Below, in pieces: positions 1 through 7,208 of a stretch of 57,042 nt of DNA (positions within the stretch are counted from its first letter, which is position 1; each line of letters begins with the position of its first letter). A model generated the notes under the pieces. The model saw only the letters and a list, made by a program, of their open reading frames with translations, was not told the DNA's origin and searched no databases. The position numbers and the translations under genes were made by a program. Origin of the DNA: an uncultured Rhodospirillales bacterium (GTDB taxonomy: Bacteria; Pseudomonadota; Alphaproteobacteria; Kiloniellales; Kiloniellaceae); assembly GCA_913060675.1 (NCBI GenBank), contig CAJXUS010000024.1, positions 1 to 57,042 of the forward strand, in the 5' to 3' direction.

Positions 1-21
1 TTTAGCATAACACAGTGAATC

Positions 22-51
22 ACAAAGGCCTCGCAATGGCGAGACCTTTGT
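22..51. terminator. Imperfect hairpin downstream of sspB, possible terminator
   Basis: The arms ACAAAGG-c-CTCGC and GCGAG-a-CCTTTGT pair over 12 bp with one mismatch around a four-base AATG loop. Neither strand has a clear T tract after it. It lies about 80 nt beyond the sspB stop on the minus strand and could equally end a gene left of the window. Confidence 0.4.
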
Positions 52-130
52 CAGCGTTCTGAGGCCCATGTAAGGGCCCTTAATTGGATAACTATTTGTT
101 TTCTTGTTCCCGCAAGGCAGCTGCCAGAAC

Positions 131-697
131 TTATTTTTTCCGGAATGTATCAAGGGTAACAATATTGTCGCCGCTCTCGGCCTGCTTTTTCTTTGCCGCT
201 CTTTCAGAAGGGCTGGCATCCGCATTTGCAACTGTTTCGCTGCCTTCAAATCCGTCTTCGTCGTAGTCTTCGAGCAAATCTTCGAGATCTTCAAGCTCTT
301 CATCAAATTCTTCGTTATCACCATTGGTAATATCGAATTGAAGTCCAAAACGAACGGATGGATCTGCAAACGCGACGATGGCGGAGTAGGGAATGCTCAT
401 GCGTTCTGGCACATCTGAGAAACTCAGAGTTATGCTGAAGCCATCCTTGCCAACTTCCAAATCCCAGAATTGATACTGGAGAATTATCGTCATCTCACCT
501 GGATAGCGGGCTTTAAGGTGATCTGGGATGATCACATCTTCCTGCGCAGTCTTAAAGGTGATGTAAAAATGGTGATCACCGGGTAGGCCATTCTCCGCTG
601 CATATTCGAGGGATTCCCGAACAACGTTTAGGAGGGCCTTTTCGACCATGTGGTCGTAGCGAAGTTCGCTTTCTGAAATCTCGTTATTTCCCGACAT
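131..697 (-). CDS. sspB: SspB-family ClpXP adaptor (alpha type)
   Basis: 188 aa. SspB tethers ssrA-tagged proteins, made when tmRNA rescues stalled ribosomes, to the ClpXP protease. The N-terminal two thirds (about 1-125) reads as the compact SspB fold found as DUF1321 proteins in alphaproteobacteria, with YDHMVEKALLNVV near the start and HHFYITFKT. A very acidic linker follows (about 126-150, rich in E, D and L). The C-terminus DNIVTLDTFRKK has the form of the ClpX-binding tail. The gene follows the ssrA gene on the same strand, so the tag maker and the tag reader are neighbours. The ATG is 37 codons before the YITFKT segment's end and gives a family-typical length; no strong Shine-Dalgarno is visible. 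The family call is firm, the ClpX tail an inference. Confidence 0.9.
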   Translation of the reverse strand: MSGNNEISESELRYDHMVEKALLNVVRESLEYAAENGLPGDHHFYITFKTAQEDVIIPDHLKARYPGEMTIILQYQFWDLEVGKDGFSITLSFSDVPERMSIPYSAIVAFADPSVRFGLQFDITNGDNEEFDEELEDLEDLLEDYDEDGFEGSETVANADASPSERAAKKKQAESGDNIVTLDTFRKK

Positions 698-784
698 ACC
701 GCTGTCATTCCGGACGTTTGTTCGTCCTGAGTATTGTTTATTCTTTATCTACTTAACTTAGCATAGTCCCAGTTAGCAGACATT

Positions 785-1110
785 AAAAGTGGGGGCTTCT
801 GTTGCCAGGTGCCCCCGAACCCCGCCTAAGCTTGTGAAAACCTAGGACTTAAAAGCGGTGCTCAGACTGCAATTAAGCAGCGAGAGCAACCCCACGAGAA
901 TTGTCATTTGCAATTACTCAAACGGCCCGATAACGGCGGAACCATGCCGGGCACCGAACAAATCTTTACCACGCGTGTCGATCCTATTTCGCCCCCATAA
1001 TCCCTCACCAAAGAAAGTAAGAGGTAATGGTGGAGGCGCCGGGTACCGCCCCCGGGTCCACAACGCTTATTTCATAAGCACGTTTAGCACCATAGACGGC
1101 CGAAGCCGAC
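785..1110 (-). ncRNA. ssrA: tmRNA (SsrA), circularly permuted two-piece form
   Basis: On the minus strand the acceptor piece comes first. A T-arm-like stem CCGGG/CCCGG with a seven-base loop is followed by CGCCTCC and ACCA, with the encoded CCA at 1028-1030. A spacer of about 31 nt (997-1027) follows, and then the coding piece starts at 996 with GGGGGCG, which pairs over 7 bp with CGCCTCC (1032-1038) to form the acceptor stem. Further on, 911-873 encodes the tag ANDNSRGVALAA and a TAA stop. The 3' part has a GGGGGC/GCCCCC stem (791-816) with a short T run behind it. This order is the permuted tmRNA architecture known from alphaproteobacteria, where the spacer is excised to give two RNAs. The outer ends (1110 and 785) are estimates from a promoter-like -10 box and the last hairpin. 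Confidence 0.93.
873..911 (-). other. tmRNA tag-peptide reading frame
   Basis: Starting from a GCA resume codon at 911-909, the codons read A-N-D-N-S-R-G-V-A-L-A-A followed by TAA. The AND start and the ALAA end match the known pattern of SsrA tags: the first residues are bound by SspB, and the terminal LAA by ClpX. Confidence 0.92.
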
Positions 1111-1116
1111 ACCTTG

Positions 1117-1146
1117 AATATAGTGACTATGTATAGGACTTCACAA
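1117..1146 (-). promoter_or_regulatory. Candidate sigma-70-type promoter of ssrA
   Basis: On the minus strand TTGTGA (1146-1141) and TATATT (1122-1117) are separated by 18 nt. They sit just before the estimated 5' end of the tmRNA precursor. Confidence 0.45.
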
Positions 1147-1206
1147 GGGTTGATCTGAAAAACGGAGATTTTTCTTTCGCTATTATCTCTTTGGAAGCAA
1201 AAATAA

Positions 1207-1245
1207 ATGATCATAAGTACCTCTCGTAGAGGAGATTATGATCAT
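1207..1245 (-). terminator. Hairpin terminator of the DUF3592-type gene
   Basis: Outer arms ATGATCATAA and TTATGATCAT pair perfectly over 10 bp, and an inner CCTC/GAGG stem closes on a five-base loop. On the minus strand a T-rich stretch follows. The hairpin overlaps the stop codon of the gene at 1242-1964 and separates it from ssrA. Confidence 0.7.
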
Positions 1246-1964
1246 TTTGATAGCTCTGGAAGGAACGAGAGATCAACGAGGTGTTTGTTGGGATTATTTT
1301 TGTCGATGAACACGGTAATTTTATTGTTTTTGATGTAATGGGAAGGATCGTACCAGATGTTGTTACTTTTAAAGATGTGCATTTTACCGGTAGAGGGGTT
1401 TTGCCACTGAGTAAAGATTTGGTAGGGATGGCGATTATTATAAGTTATTCTTGTATTTTCCACGATTGAATCAAGCTTGGTTACAATGGGAGAGCCGTGT
1501 TTTCTAAGATAAAGCTCTTGTTTTGCCTTTAGGTGAAAAAATAGCACCATTCCCCCGCCAATGAGGGCAAAGACACCTCCAATAAAACTTACGAGCAGCG
1601 GCCCAAACCAGAGAGATGAAAAGCTGTTTATCTGTGCGTTATCGGGATCAGTCTCTTGGTAAAGAACCTCAACTATCTCCCCTTTGTAAAAGGAGGCAGG
1701 ATTTGAGCCTACAGATGATTGGAATTCAATTTCTTCACCTTTGTGGGATGTGAACTGAACTCTTGGCCTGTATACGTAGCTTGATCTAGAGGTGGAAGAG
1801 CTCCCGCTTGAAGACCTTTCTCGTACGAGTTCTATTACTTCTCCGGTCGCGTGTTGAGCATTGCTGATAAAGTCCGATGTTATATTTGCCCAAATGAAGG
1901 CAACAACAAGCATTGCGATACCAATAGCGGTAAACATGTACTTTATAATAGCGAGTGCCTTCAT
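1242..1964 (-). CDS. DUF3592-type membrane protein of unknown function
   Basis: 240 aa. Two hydrophobic stretches are clear: residues about 8-28 (a signal-anchor-like start) and about 117-145, with a loop of about 85 residues between them and a hydrophilic tail of about 90 residues. The loop has a Ser-rich patch (SSSGSSSTSRSS) and the pattern of a small beta domain: VQFTSHKGEEIEF, then YKGEIVEVLYQETDPDNAQI. That pattern, a strand plus 'G..V.V.Y....P..A.I', is characteristic of DUF3592 proteins. The tail carries a second similar segment (KITVFIDKNNPNKHLVDL), so the domain may be duplicated. The start has a purine-rich GATGAGAA upstream. No partner gene suggests a role. A related-looking partial gene lies at the other end of the window. 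Confidence 0.7.
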   Translation of the reverse strand: MKALAIIKYMFTAIGIAMLVVAFIWANITSDFISNAQHATGEVIELVRERSSSGSSSTSRSSYVYRPRVQFTSHKGEEIEFQSSVGSNPASFYKGEIVEVLYQETDPDNAQINSFSSLWFGPLLVSFIGGVFALIGGGMVLFFHLKAKQELYLRKHGSPIVTKLDSIVENTRITYNNRHPYQIFTQWQNPSTGKMHIFKSNNIWYDPSHYIKNNKITVFIDKNNPNKHLVDLSFLPELSK

Positions 1965-2253
1965 AAAATTCTCATCTTTGGCAATTCTTAATCAATGGCA
2001 GTATCAGGGGTGACAATATCTAGGATTTGTTAAATATCGTAACACAAATATTGAAATCTGATATTTGCTCGCCAGAACTGGGAGCTTCAGGTCCTATTTC
2101 AAAAACTTCTCTAATTGCGATCTCGCAGGTTGATTAATACATCTACTCCCGTGATATGATCAGCGTAAAGCGACTTGGATTCTACTGTCTTCAGATTCTG
2201 CTTAGATTTTGGCCTCTTCAGATATCGTCCCCTTATAAAGTGAAGGAAATTTA

Positions 2254-3048
2254 ATGCACCAGTATCTCGACCTTATGAAGGACGTTCTCGAAAACGGCAC
2301 CGAAAAAGGGGATCGTACAGGTACTGGGACACTTAGTGTGTTTGGGCGTCAACTGCGGTTTCATCTCGATGATGGCTTCCCCTTGATGACGACGAAAAAG
2401 CTCCACCTGAAATCGATGGTTCATGAACTTCTTTGGTTTCTGTCTGGGGATACAAATATCCGCTATTTGAAAGAAAACGGCGTCCGAATTTGGGATGAAT
2501 GGGCCGATGAGAATGGTGATCTTGGTCCTGTTTACGGTCATCAATGGCGTTCTTGGCCGACGCCTGATGGCGGCACAATTGACCAAATCACGAAGTTGAT
2601 GGATCAAATCAAAAACAATCCAAATTCTCGTCGACATATTGTTTCTGCCTGGAATGTTGCCGAAGTTGATAGTATGGCGTTACCGCCCTGTCATAGCCTT
2701 TTTCAGTTCTATGTTGCGGATGGAAAATTATCCTGCCAGCTCTATCAACGCAGCGCAGATATATTCTTGGGCGTCCCATTTAACATCGCTTCTTATGCGC
2801 TTTTGACATGCATGATTGCTCAACAGTGTGACCTGTTACCAGGCGACTTTGTCCATACTTTTGGTGATACACACCTCTATACCAATCATCTGGAACAAGC
2901 TGAAATTCAGCTTAGGCGAGAACCCCATGCTCTTCCGAGATTACGCATCAATCGAAAGCCGGACAGCATTTTTGATTACCGCTACGAGGATTTTGAAATT
3001 CTTGGGTATGATGCCCATCCTCATATCCCAGCCAAGGTATCAGTTTAA
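2254..3048 (+). CDS. thyA: Thymidylate synthase
   Basis: 264 aa, the same length as the E. coli enzyme. It methylates dUMP to dTMP with 5,10-methylene-tetrahydrofolate, giving dihydrofolate that DHFR (folA, 11.9 kb) recycles. The catalytic Cys is residue 146 in [12 protein letters not shown]. Other visible blocks are the N-terminal [17 protein letters not shown], the substrate-binding [30 protein letters not shown] and the C-terminal [18 protein letters not shown]. The start is supported by AAGGAA six bases before the ATG. In many alphaproteobacteria thyA and folA lie close together; here about 8.8 kb of other genes separates them. Confidence 0.97.
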   Translation: MHQYLDLMKDVLENGTEKGDRTGTGTLSVFGRQLRFHLDDGFPLMTTKKLHLKSMVHELLWFLSGDTNIRYLKENGVRIWDEWADENGDLGPVYGHQWRSWPTPDGGTIDQITKLMDQIKNNPNSRRHIVSAWNVAEVDSMALPPCHSLFQFYVADGKLSCQLYQRSADIFLGVPFNIASYALLTCMIAQQCDLLPGDFVHTFGDTHLYTNHLEQAEIQLRREPHALPRLRINRKPDSIFDYRYEDFEILGYDAHPHIPAKVSV

Positions 3049-3095
3049 ATTATCAAGACTTAATATTAGAGATAAAATAATTAGGGAAACAATCG

Positions 3096-4226
3096 ATGCT
3101 ATTTGAGAATTTGGGTACGCCATCCCTGTTATTGGACAAAGATATTCTTGAGCATAACTGCAAAATTATGCAAGAAAGAGCGCAAGAGGCAGGAATTAAA
3201 CTTCGCCCCCATATGAAAACAGCTAAATCTATTGAGGCATATCACCTGGCCACTGATGGTGGTTTCGACGGTATTACAGTATCAACTCTTTCTGAGGCTG
3301 ATTATTTTGCCAATGGCGGGGTTACCGATATTCTTTACGCTGTTGGGATTGTGCCTTCTAAACTTGCAGAGGCTCAACGAATTCAAGATAAAGGCGTTAA
3401 GCTCAGCCTTATCACGGATAGTTTGTCTGTCATTGGCGCTCTTGATGATGAAGCCCTTCGCTTGGAAACCACTTTCCCAATCCTTATTGAGGTAGATAGC
3501 GGCGGGCAACGCGGTGGTGTATTACCGGGTTCAGATGACTTAATTGCGATAGGTAAGGCAATTAAAGCTTCCAACCGTCTGAGCCTAGAGGGAGTGATGA
3601 CCCACGCAGGCCACTCTTATCACTGTACAACACCCGAAGAGATTACGGCGATAGCTGAACAAGAACGTTTGGCTGTTGTTAGTGCGGCCGACAGGCTTCG
3701 ATCTGAAGGTTTACCTTGTCCTATTGTTAGCGCTGGATCGACGCCGACGGCTGTATTCGCCAAGAGTTTTGACGGTCTTACCGACATTCGGCCCGGAGTT
3801 TATATGTTCGGGGATGTTGATCAGATGTTTATTGGGGTCTGCCGTTCTAATGAAATCGCTGTGTCCGTTCTCGCCTCTGTTATTGGTCATAATAAAGGTG
3901 CCAAACGTATTTTGATAGATGCAGGGGGGCTGGCGCTTTCCAAAGATACCAGCGCGAGTGAATTTTCCTCTCATACCGGATATGGTTTGGTATGTGATCT
4001 CTCGGGTAAAGTTCTAGAGGAACTGTACGTTGAATCCGTTCATCAAGAACATGGGTTGATTGCCTCTGTTAGTGGGGATCTGCCTTACGAAGAGTTGCCC
4101 GTTGGAAGTCGGGTGCGCATTCTACCCATTCACGCCTGTATGACGGTGGCAGCTTATGAACAATACGAAGTTCATAGTACCGACGGGGAATTACTGGCCA
4201 AATGGGATCGAGTAAATCGTTGGTGA
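3096..4226 (+). CDS. PLP enzyme, D-serine dehydratase / D-threonine aldolase-like
   Basis: 376 aa. The N-terminal alanine-racemase-type barrel has the PLP lysine in RPHMKTAKS (K41). The C-terminal domain has the HxC motif (H346, C348 in IHACMTV), which binds the zinc of eukaryotic-type D-serine dehydratase and related D-threonine and 3-hydroxy-D-aspartate aldolases. The expected reaction is metal-dependent breakdown of a D-beta-hydroxy amino acid; the substrate cannot be read from sequence. AGGGAA precedes the ATG. It starts 47 bp after thyA and is 33 bp before a rhomboid gene, all on the plus strand. The neighbouring hydroxyproline island also handles D-amino acids, so a metabolic link is possible but unproven. 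Family firm, substrate open. Confidence 0.85.
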   Translation: MLFENLGTPSLLLDKDILEHNCKIMQERAQEAGIKLRPHMKTAKSIEAYHLATDGGFDGITVSTLSEADYFANGGVTDILYAVGIVPSKLAEAQRIQDKGVKLSLITDSLSVIGALDDEALRLETTFPILIEVDSGGQRGGVLPGSDDLIAIGKAIKASNRLSLEGVMTHAGHSYHCTTPEEITAIAEQERLAVVSAADRLRSEGLPCPIVSAGSTPTAVFAKSFDGLTDIRPGVYMFGDVDQMFIGVCRSNEIAVSVLASVIGHNKGAKRILIDAGGLALSKDTSASEFSSHTGYGLVCDLSGKVLEELYVESVHQEHGLIASVSGDLPYEELPVGSRVRILPIHACMTVAAYEQYEVHSTDGELLAKWDRVNRW

Positions 4227-4259
4227 TCACGCGTATCTAAGAATTAAAGGAAAACGTAG

Positions 4260-4820
4260 ATGACGGCTGTGTTGCGCGTGCGCGATGTGCTCATATTTGT
4301 GGGGTTGATGTGGGGTATCTTTTTTCTTAACTGGGCGCTTTCCGGTTATCTAAATACCTTTGGCCTTATACCGCGTCGAATTGACGGGTTACCAGGAATT
4401 GTCCTCTCGCCTTTTTTGCACGTTGACTATGTTCATCTTATTTCCAATACCGTTCCCTTGTTGGTCATAGGGAGTTTTGTCGCGTTTGAGGGGAAGTGGC
4501 GGTTTTGGATTGTGGCCATTGCTATTGCTATAATTGGTGGTGGCTTGGTGTGGCTGGCAGGAAGGGGGCATAGCCACATTGGTGCGAGCGGCGTGGTGTA
4601 TGGTTTGTTTGCCTATGTACTCGGACGTGCTTGGTGGCAACGAAATTTTGTTTCGATACTTCTTGCTATCGTTGTTTTGGCTTTATACAGCGGGATTATT
4701 TCTACCCTGTTCATCTTTCAGTCTGGAATATCATTTGAAGGCCACCTCTTTGGGTTTTTGTCGGGTGGTCTGGTTGCTTATGTATCCTGGAAACGCGAAA
4801 AGCCACGGGGCAAAGCCTAA
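4260..4820 (+). CDS. Rhomboid-family intramembrane serine protease
   Basis: 186 aa with about six hydrophobic segments. The catalytic Ser lies in GASGVVYG (S110) and the catalytic His in FEGHLFGFLSGG (H162), the usual rhomboid Ser-His dyad. HVDYVHLISNTVPLL matches the conserved 'H..H...N' region of helix 2. It is a minimal rhomboid without extra domains. It would cut transmembrane substrates inside the inner membrane; the substrate is unknown. AAAGGAAA stands before the ATG. It ends in a hairpin terminator (4798-4840) shared with the convergent epimerase gene. Confidence 0.88.
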   Translation: MTAVLRVRDVLIFVGLMWGIFFLNWALSGYLNTFGLIPRRIDGLPGIVLSPFLHVDYVHLISNTVPLLVIGSFVAFEGKWRFWIVAIAIAIIGGGLVWLAGRGHSHIGASGVVYGLFAYVLGRAWWQRNFVSILLAIVVLALYSGIISTLFIFQSGISFEGHLFGFLSGGLVAYVSWKREKPRGKA

Positions 4821-4840
4821 CACTTTAGGGCCGTGGTTTT
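4798..4840. terminator. Bidirectional terminator between rhomboid and epimerase genes
   Basis: AAAA-g-CCACGG pairs with CCGTGG-TTTT, with an inner CCTAA/TTAGG stem. The arms overlap the 3' end of the rhomboid gene. Flanking A and T runs allow use from both directions between two convergent genes. Confidence 0.65.
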
Positions 4841-4864
4841 CTAAGTGATGTTATCGCGATTTAC

Positions 4865-5866
4865 TTATGTAAGTGAGAAACCCTTGGCATAAGGGTCTCT
4901 GTCATTGATGAAAATATTGTTGAGGCCATGAATTCTAGCCCATCCTTCAATCGATGGGATAATGGCATCGAACGAACCCGCTTTAGCACTGTCTTCGACA
5001 CGGCCCTTGAAGAGGCTGCCAATGATGCTTTCATGGACGAAGTCGCTACCAATTTGAAGTTCTCCCCGTGCAACCAGTTGCGCCATTCTGGCTGATGTCC
5101 CCGTGCCACAAGGGGAGCGATCAATCGCTTTGTCGCCGTAAAATACGGCGTTTCTTGCGTGGGCTTGGGGATGGATTGCTCTACCTGTCCATTGCAGATG
5201 AGAGCATCCGCGAATGCGATCATCTTCGGGGTGCACAAAATCGTACTTATCGTTGATAAGGTTTCGGATCATCGGGCTCAGGCGTTGGATGTCTCCTGGA
5301 CTTAAATCACTCAGATCGCCGTAATTTTCCTGAGGTTCAATGATGGCATAAAAGTTACCGCCATAGGCGACGTCAAAACGCAGGTTGCCAAACTCTGGGA
5401 CTTCGACATCTAGATTTGAAGAGTGTAAAAAGGATGCAACGTTTCGGATGCGTACGGAGTCAACGTATTCGCCATCCATTTTATATTCGGCAATGACAAG
5501 GCCTGCAGGTGTGTCCAGGCGTAATACACCTTCTTGTTTAGGTTTGACCAAGCCGCGTTCGATCATAACTGTTACGGTGCCAATGGTACCGTGACCACAC
5601 ATGGGCAGACAGCCACTGGTTTCGATAAAGAGGATGCCAATATCGCAATCATCCCGGGTCGGGGGATAGAGGATGCTGCCGGACATGATGTCGTGGCCAC
5701 GTGGCTCAAACATTAGGCCGGTTCTAATCCAGTCGAACTCTTCGAGGAAATGTGCGCGCCGTTCCAGCATCGAAGAACCGTTTAGGAGGGGCCCGCCACC
5801 TGCAACAACACGAACAGGGTTACCGCAGGTATGTGCATCAACACAGAAAAAAGTATGGTTTGCCAC
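4865..5866 (-). CDS. 4-hydroxyproline 2-epimerase (proline racemase family)
   Basis: 333 aa. It interconverts trans-4-hydroxy-L-proline and cis-4-hydroxy-D-proline by a cofactor-free two-base mechanism. Both catalytic cysteines are present: C90 in MCGHGTIG and C253 in DRSPCGTGTSA, which separates it from dehydratases of the family. The best start is a GTG at 5866: the frame then reads MANHTFFCVDAHTCGNPVRV, and GAGGAA lies upstream. An in-frame extension of 21 codons would overlap the preceding gene and looks unlikely. It follows the FAD dehydrogenase gene by 25 bp, so the two are probably cotranscribed: the epimerase makes the D-isomer that the dehydrogenase oxidises. True proline racemase activity cannot be excluded, but the neighbours favour hydroxyproline. 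Confidence 0.9.
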   Translation of the reverse strand: MANHTFFCVDAHTCGNPVRVVAGGGPLLNGSSMLERRAHFLEEFDWIRTGLMFEPRGHDIMSGSILYPPTRDDCDIGILFIETSGCLPMCGHGTIGTVTVMIERGLVKPKQEGVLRLDTPAGLVIAEYKMDGEYVDSVRIRNVASFLHSSNLDVEVPEFGNLRFDVAYGGNFYAIIEPQENYGDLSDLSPGDIQRLSPMIRNLINDKYDFVHPEDDRIRGCSHLQWTGRAIHPQAHARNAVFYGDKAIDRSPCGTGTSARMAQLVARGELQIGSDFVHESIIGSLFKGRVEDSAKAGSFDAIIPSIEGWARIHGLNNIFINDRDPYAKGFSLT

Positions 5867-5891
5867 GGTGTTATTCCTCAGGACAAAAAAA

Positions 5892-7148
5892 TTAGTCGAA
5901 ACGATTAATATGAAAAGAGGCCAGATCAAATTCTGACGGGCGCTTTGCGATCATATCAGAAATGGCCCGCCCTGTTACGGCACCGGCAGTAATGCCGAGA
6001 TGACCATGACCAAAGGCATAGTGTACATTAGGATGATGTCGCGATGGACTAATGACAGGAACGCTGTCTGGAGTAGAAGGCCTGCGTCCCATCCATTTGG
6101 TTCCACCTTCTCCGTTGAGATCTGGTAAATACCCTTTAGCCAGGGTGAGCAAGGTGTCACAGCGACTGTAATTGGGTTTTGCATCTATACCTGCAAACTC
6201 TACGGCACCGCCAATGCGTAATCCCATACTCATTGGTGTAGCGACGAACTTATCCTCAGCGAATAAAACCATGTTATTGAGCTCGACACCGGGGGTGGGA
6301 AGGGTGGTGTTGTAGCCGCGTTCAGTATCCAGAGTGAAGTTATCACCTAGTTTTCTGGATAAGCGCGTGGACCAAGCACCGGCAGCAATTATGAGGTGGT
6401 CAAATTCAAGAGCCTGTCCATCTTTTGTTCTGGCAAGTTTTGGTTTATTGTCTTCGAACTCGATTGCCTCAACTTCATCAATAAGATGGGTGCCGCCGTT
6501 TTTTTGAAATTCCTTTGCAAGGCCCATAACAAGGTCAGCAGGGTTTGCAAAGTGCCCCCAGTTTGCTTGGTATACGCCGCAATGCGCTTGCTCTCCAAGG
6601 GCAGGTTCTCGCTCAAGGATTTCCTGTCGGTTTAAGTGTTGAAATTCAATGCCGTTTCTTTGACTTAGATCCCAAAAATATTGGTCTTTAGCGCGTCCCT
6701 TTTCGCTCTTATAAGCCATAATAGAGCCTTCTTTTTTGAGAAGACCTTCAAGCCCGGCGTTACCGAGCAAGGGTTTGTAATCTTCGAAAGCGTTCTCAAG
6801 AAAGGCGGCCATTGCTTTGGTCGATTTCTCTACTTTTTTCTGGTTGCTTGATTTCAAGAACAGATAAAGCCAGGGAAGAAATTGCGGTAAATAGGAAAGC
6901 CGAAGGCTTAAAGGACCTAGAGGATCTAAAAGCCACCCTGGAACGTCTTTCCAAAGACCCGGAAGGGCAAAAGGAACAACTTCTGTTGCGGCAATCGCTC
7001 CCGCATTACCACAGGATGCTCCATCACCAAGCGCTTCACGCTCAACAATGGTGACATCATGACCGTCTTTGAGCAGGTAGTTACCACTACAAAGGCCAAT
7101 AATGCCTGATCCAATGATCAGAATTCGCTTTTTTGTTCCATTACCCAT
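5892..7148 (-). CDS. FAD-dependent D-amino-acid dehydrogenase, likely cis-4-hydroxy-D-proline
   Basis: 418 aa DadA/DAO-type flavoprotein. The FAD-binding Rossmann motif IIGSGIIGLCSGNYL is near residues 10-24, followed by an acidic end VEREALGDGASCGNAG. HLIIAAGAWSTRLSRKLG and the C-terminal FGHGHLGITAGAVTG are family blocks. In the known pathway this type of enzyme oxidises cis-4-hydroxy-D-proline to pyrroline-4-hydroxy-2-carboxylate and passes electrons to the respiratory chain. It has a GGAGA before the ATG and stands first in a two-gene unit with the epimerase. The family call is sound; substrate is inferred from neighbours on both sides that carry the previous and next steps. Confidence 0.87.
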   Translation of the reverse strand: MGNGTKKRILIIGSGIIGLCSGNYLLKDGHDVTIVEREALGDGASCGNAGAIAATEVVPFALPGLWKDVPGWLLDPLGPLSLRLSYLPQFLPWLYLFLKSSNQKKVEKSTKAMAAFLENAFEDYKPLLGNAGLEGLLKKEGSIMAYKSEKGRAKDQYFWDLSQRNGIEFQHLNRQEILEREPALGEQAHCGVYQANWGHFANPADLVMGLAKEFQKNGGTHLIDEVEAIEFEDNKPKLARTKDGQALEFDHLIIAAGAWSTRLSRKLGDNFTLDTERGYNTTLPTPGVELNNMVLFAEDKFVATPMSMGLRIGGAVEFAGIDAKPNYSRCDTLLTLAKGYLPDLNGEGGTKWMGRRPSTPDSVPVISPSRHHPNVHYAFGHGHLGITAGAVTGRAISDMIAKRPSEFDLASFHINRFD

Positions 7149-7181
7149 CCGGGGTCTCCAGAAAAATACGTTATTTAAGGG

Positions 7182-7197
7182 GTAACCAATTGGTTAC
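7182..7197. promoter_or_regulatory. Perfect 16-bp palindrome before the dehydrogenase-epimerase unit
   Basis: GTAACCAATTGGTTAC reads the same on both strands and lies about 33 bp before the dehydrogenase ATG, in the gap after the aldehyde dehydrogenase stop. No T tract follows, so an operator is at least as likely as a terminator. It differs from the TATACAAT-type sites further upstream. Confidence 0.4.
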
Positions 7198-7208
7198 GGC
7201 CCAATTCG

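Noticed and set aside
858..1214. Reading frames on both strands over 858-1214
   Set aside because: They lie on the tmRNA gene, whose acceptor stem, T arm and tag are clear; frames of this sort are common false calls over ssrA.
5867..5929. 21-codon N-terminal extension of the epimerase
   Set aside because: It would overlap the dehydrogenase gene and lacks family match; the GTG at 5866 has a good ribosome site.
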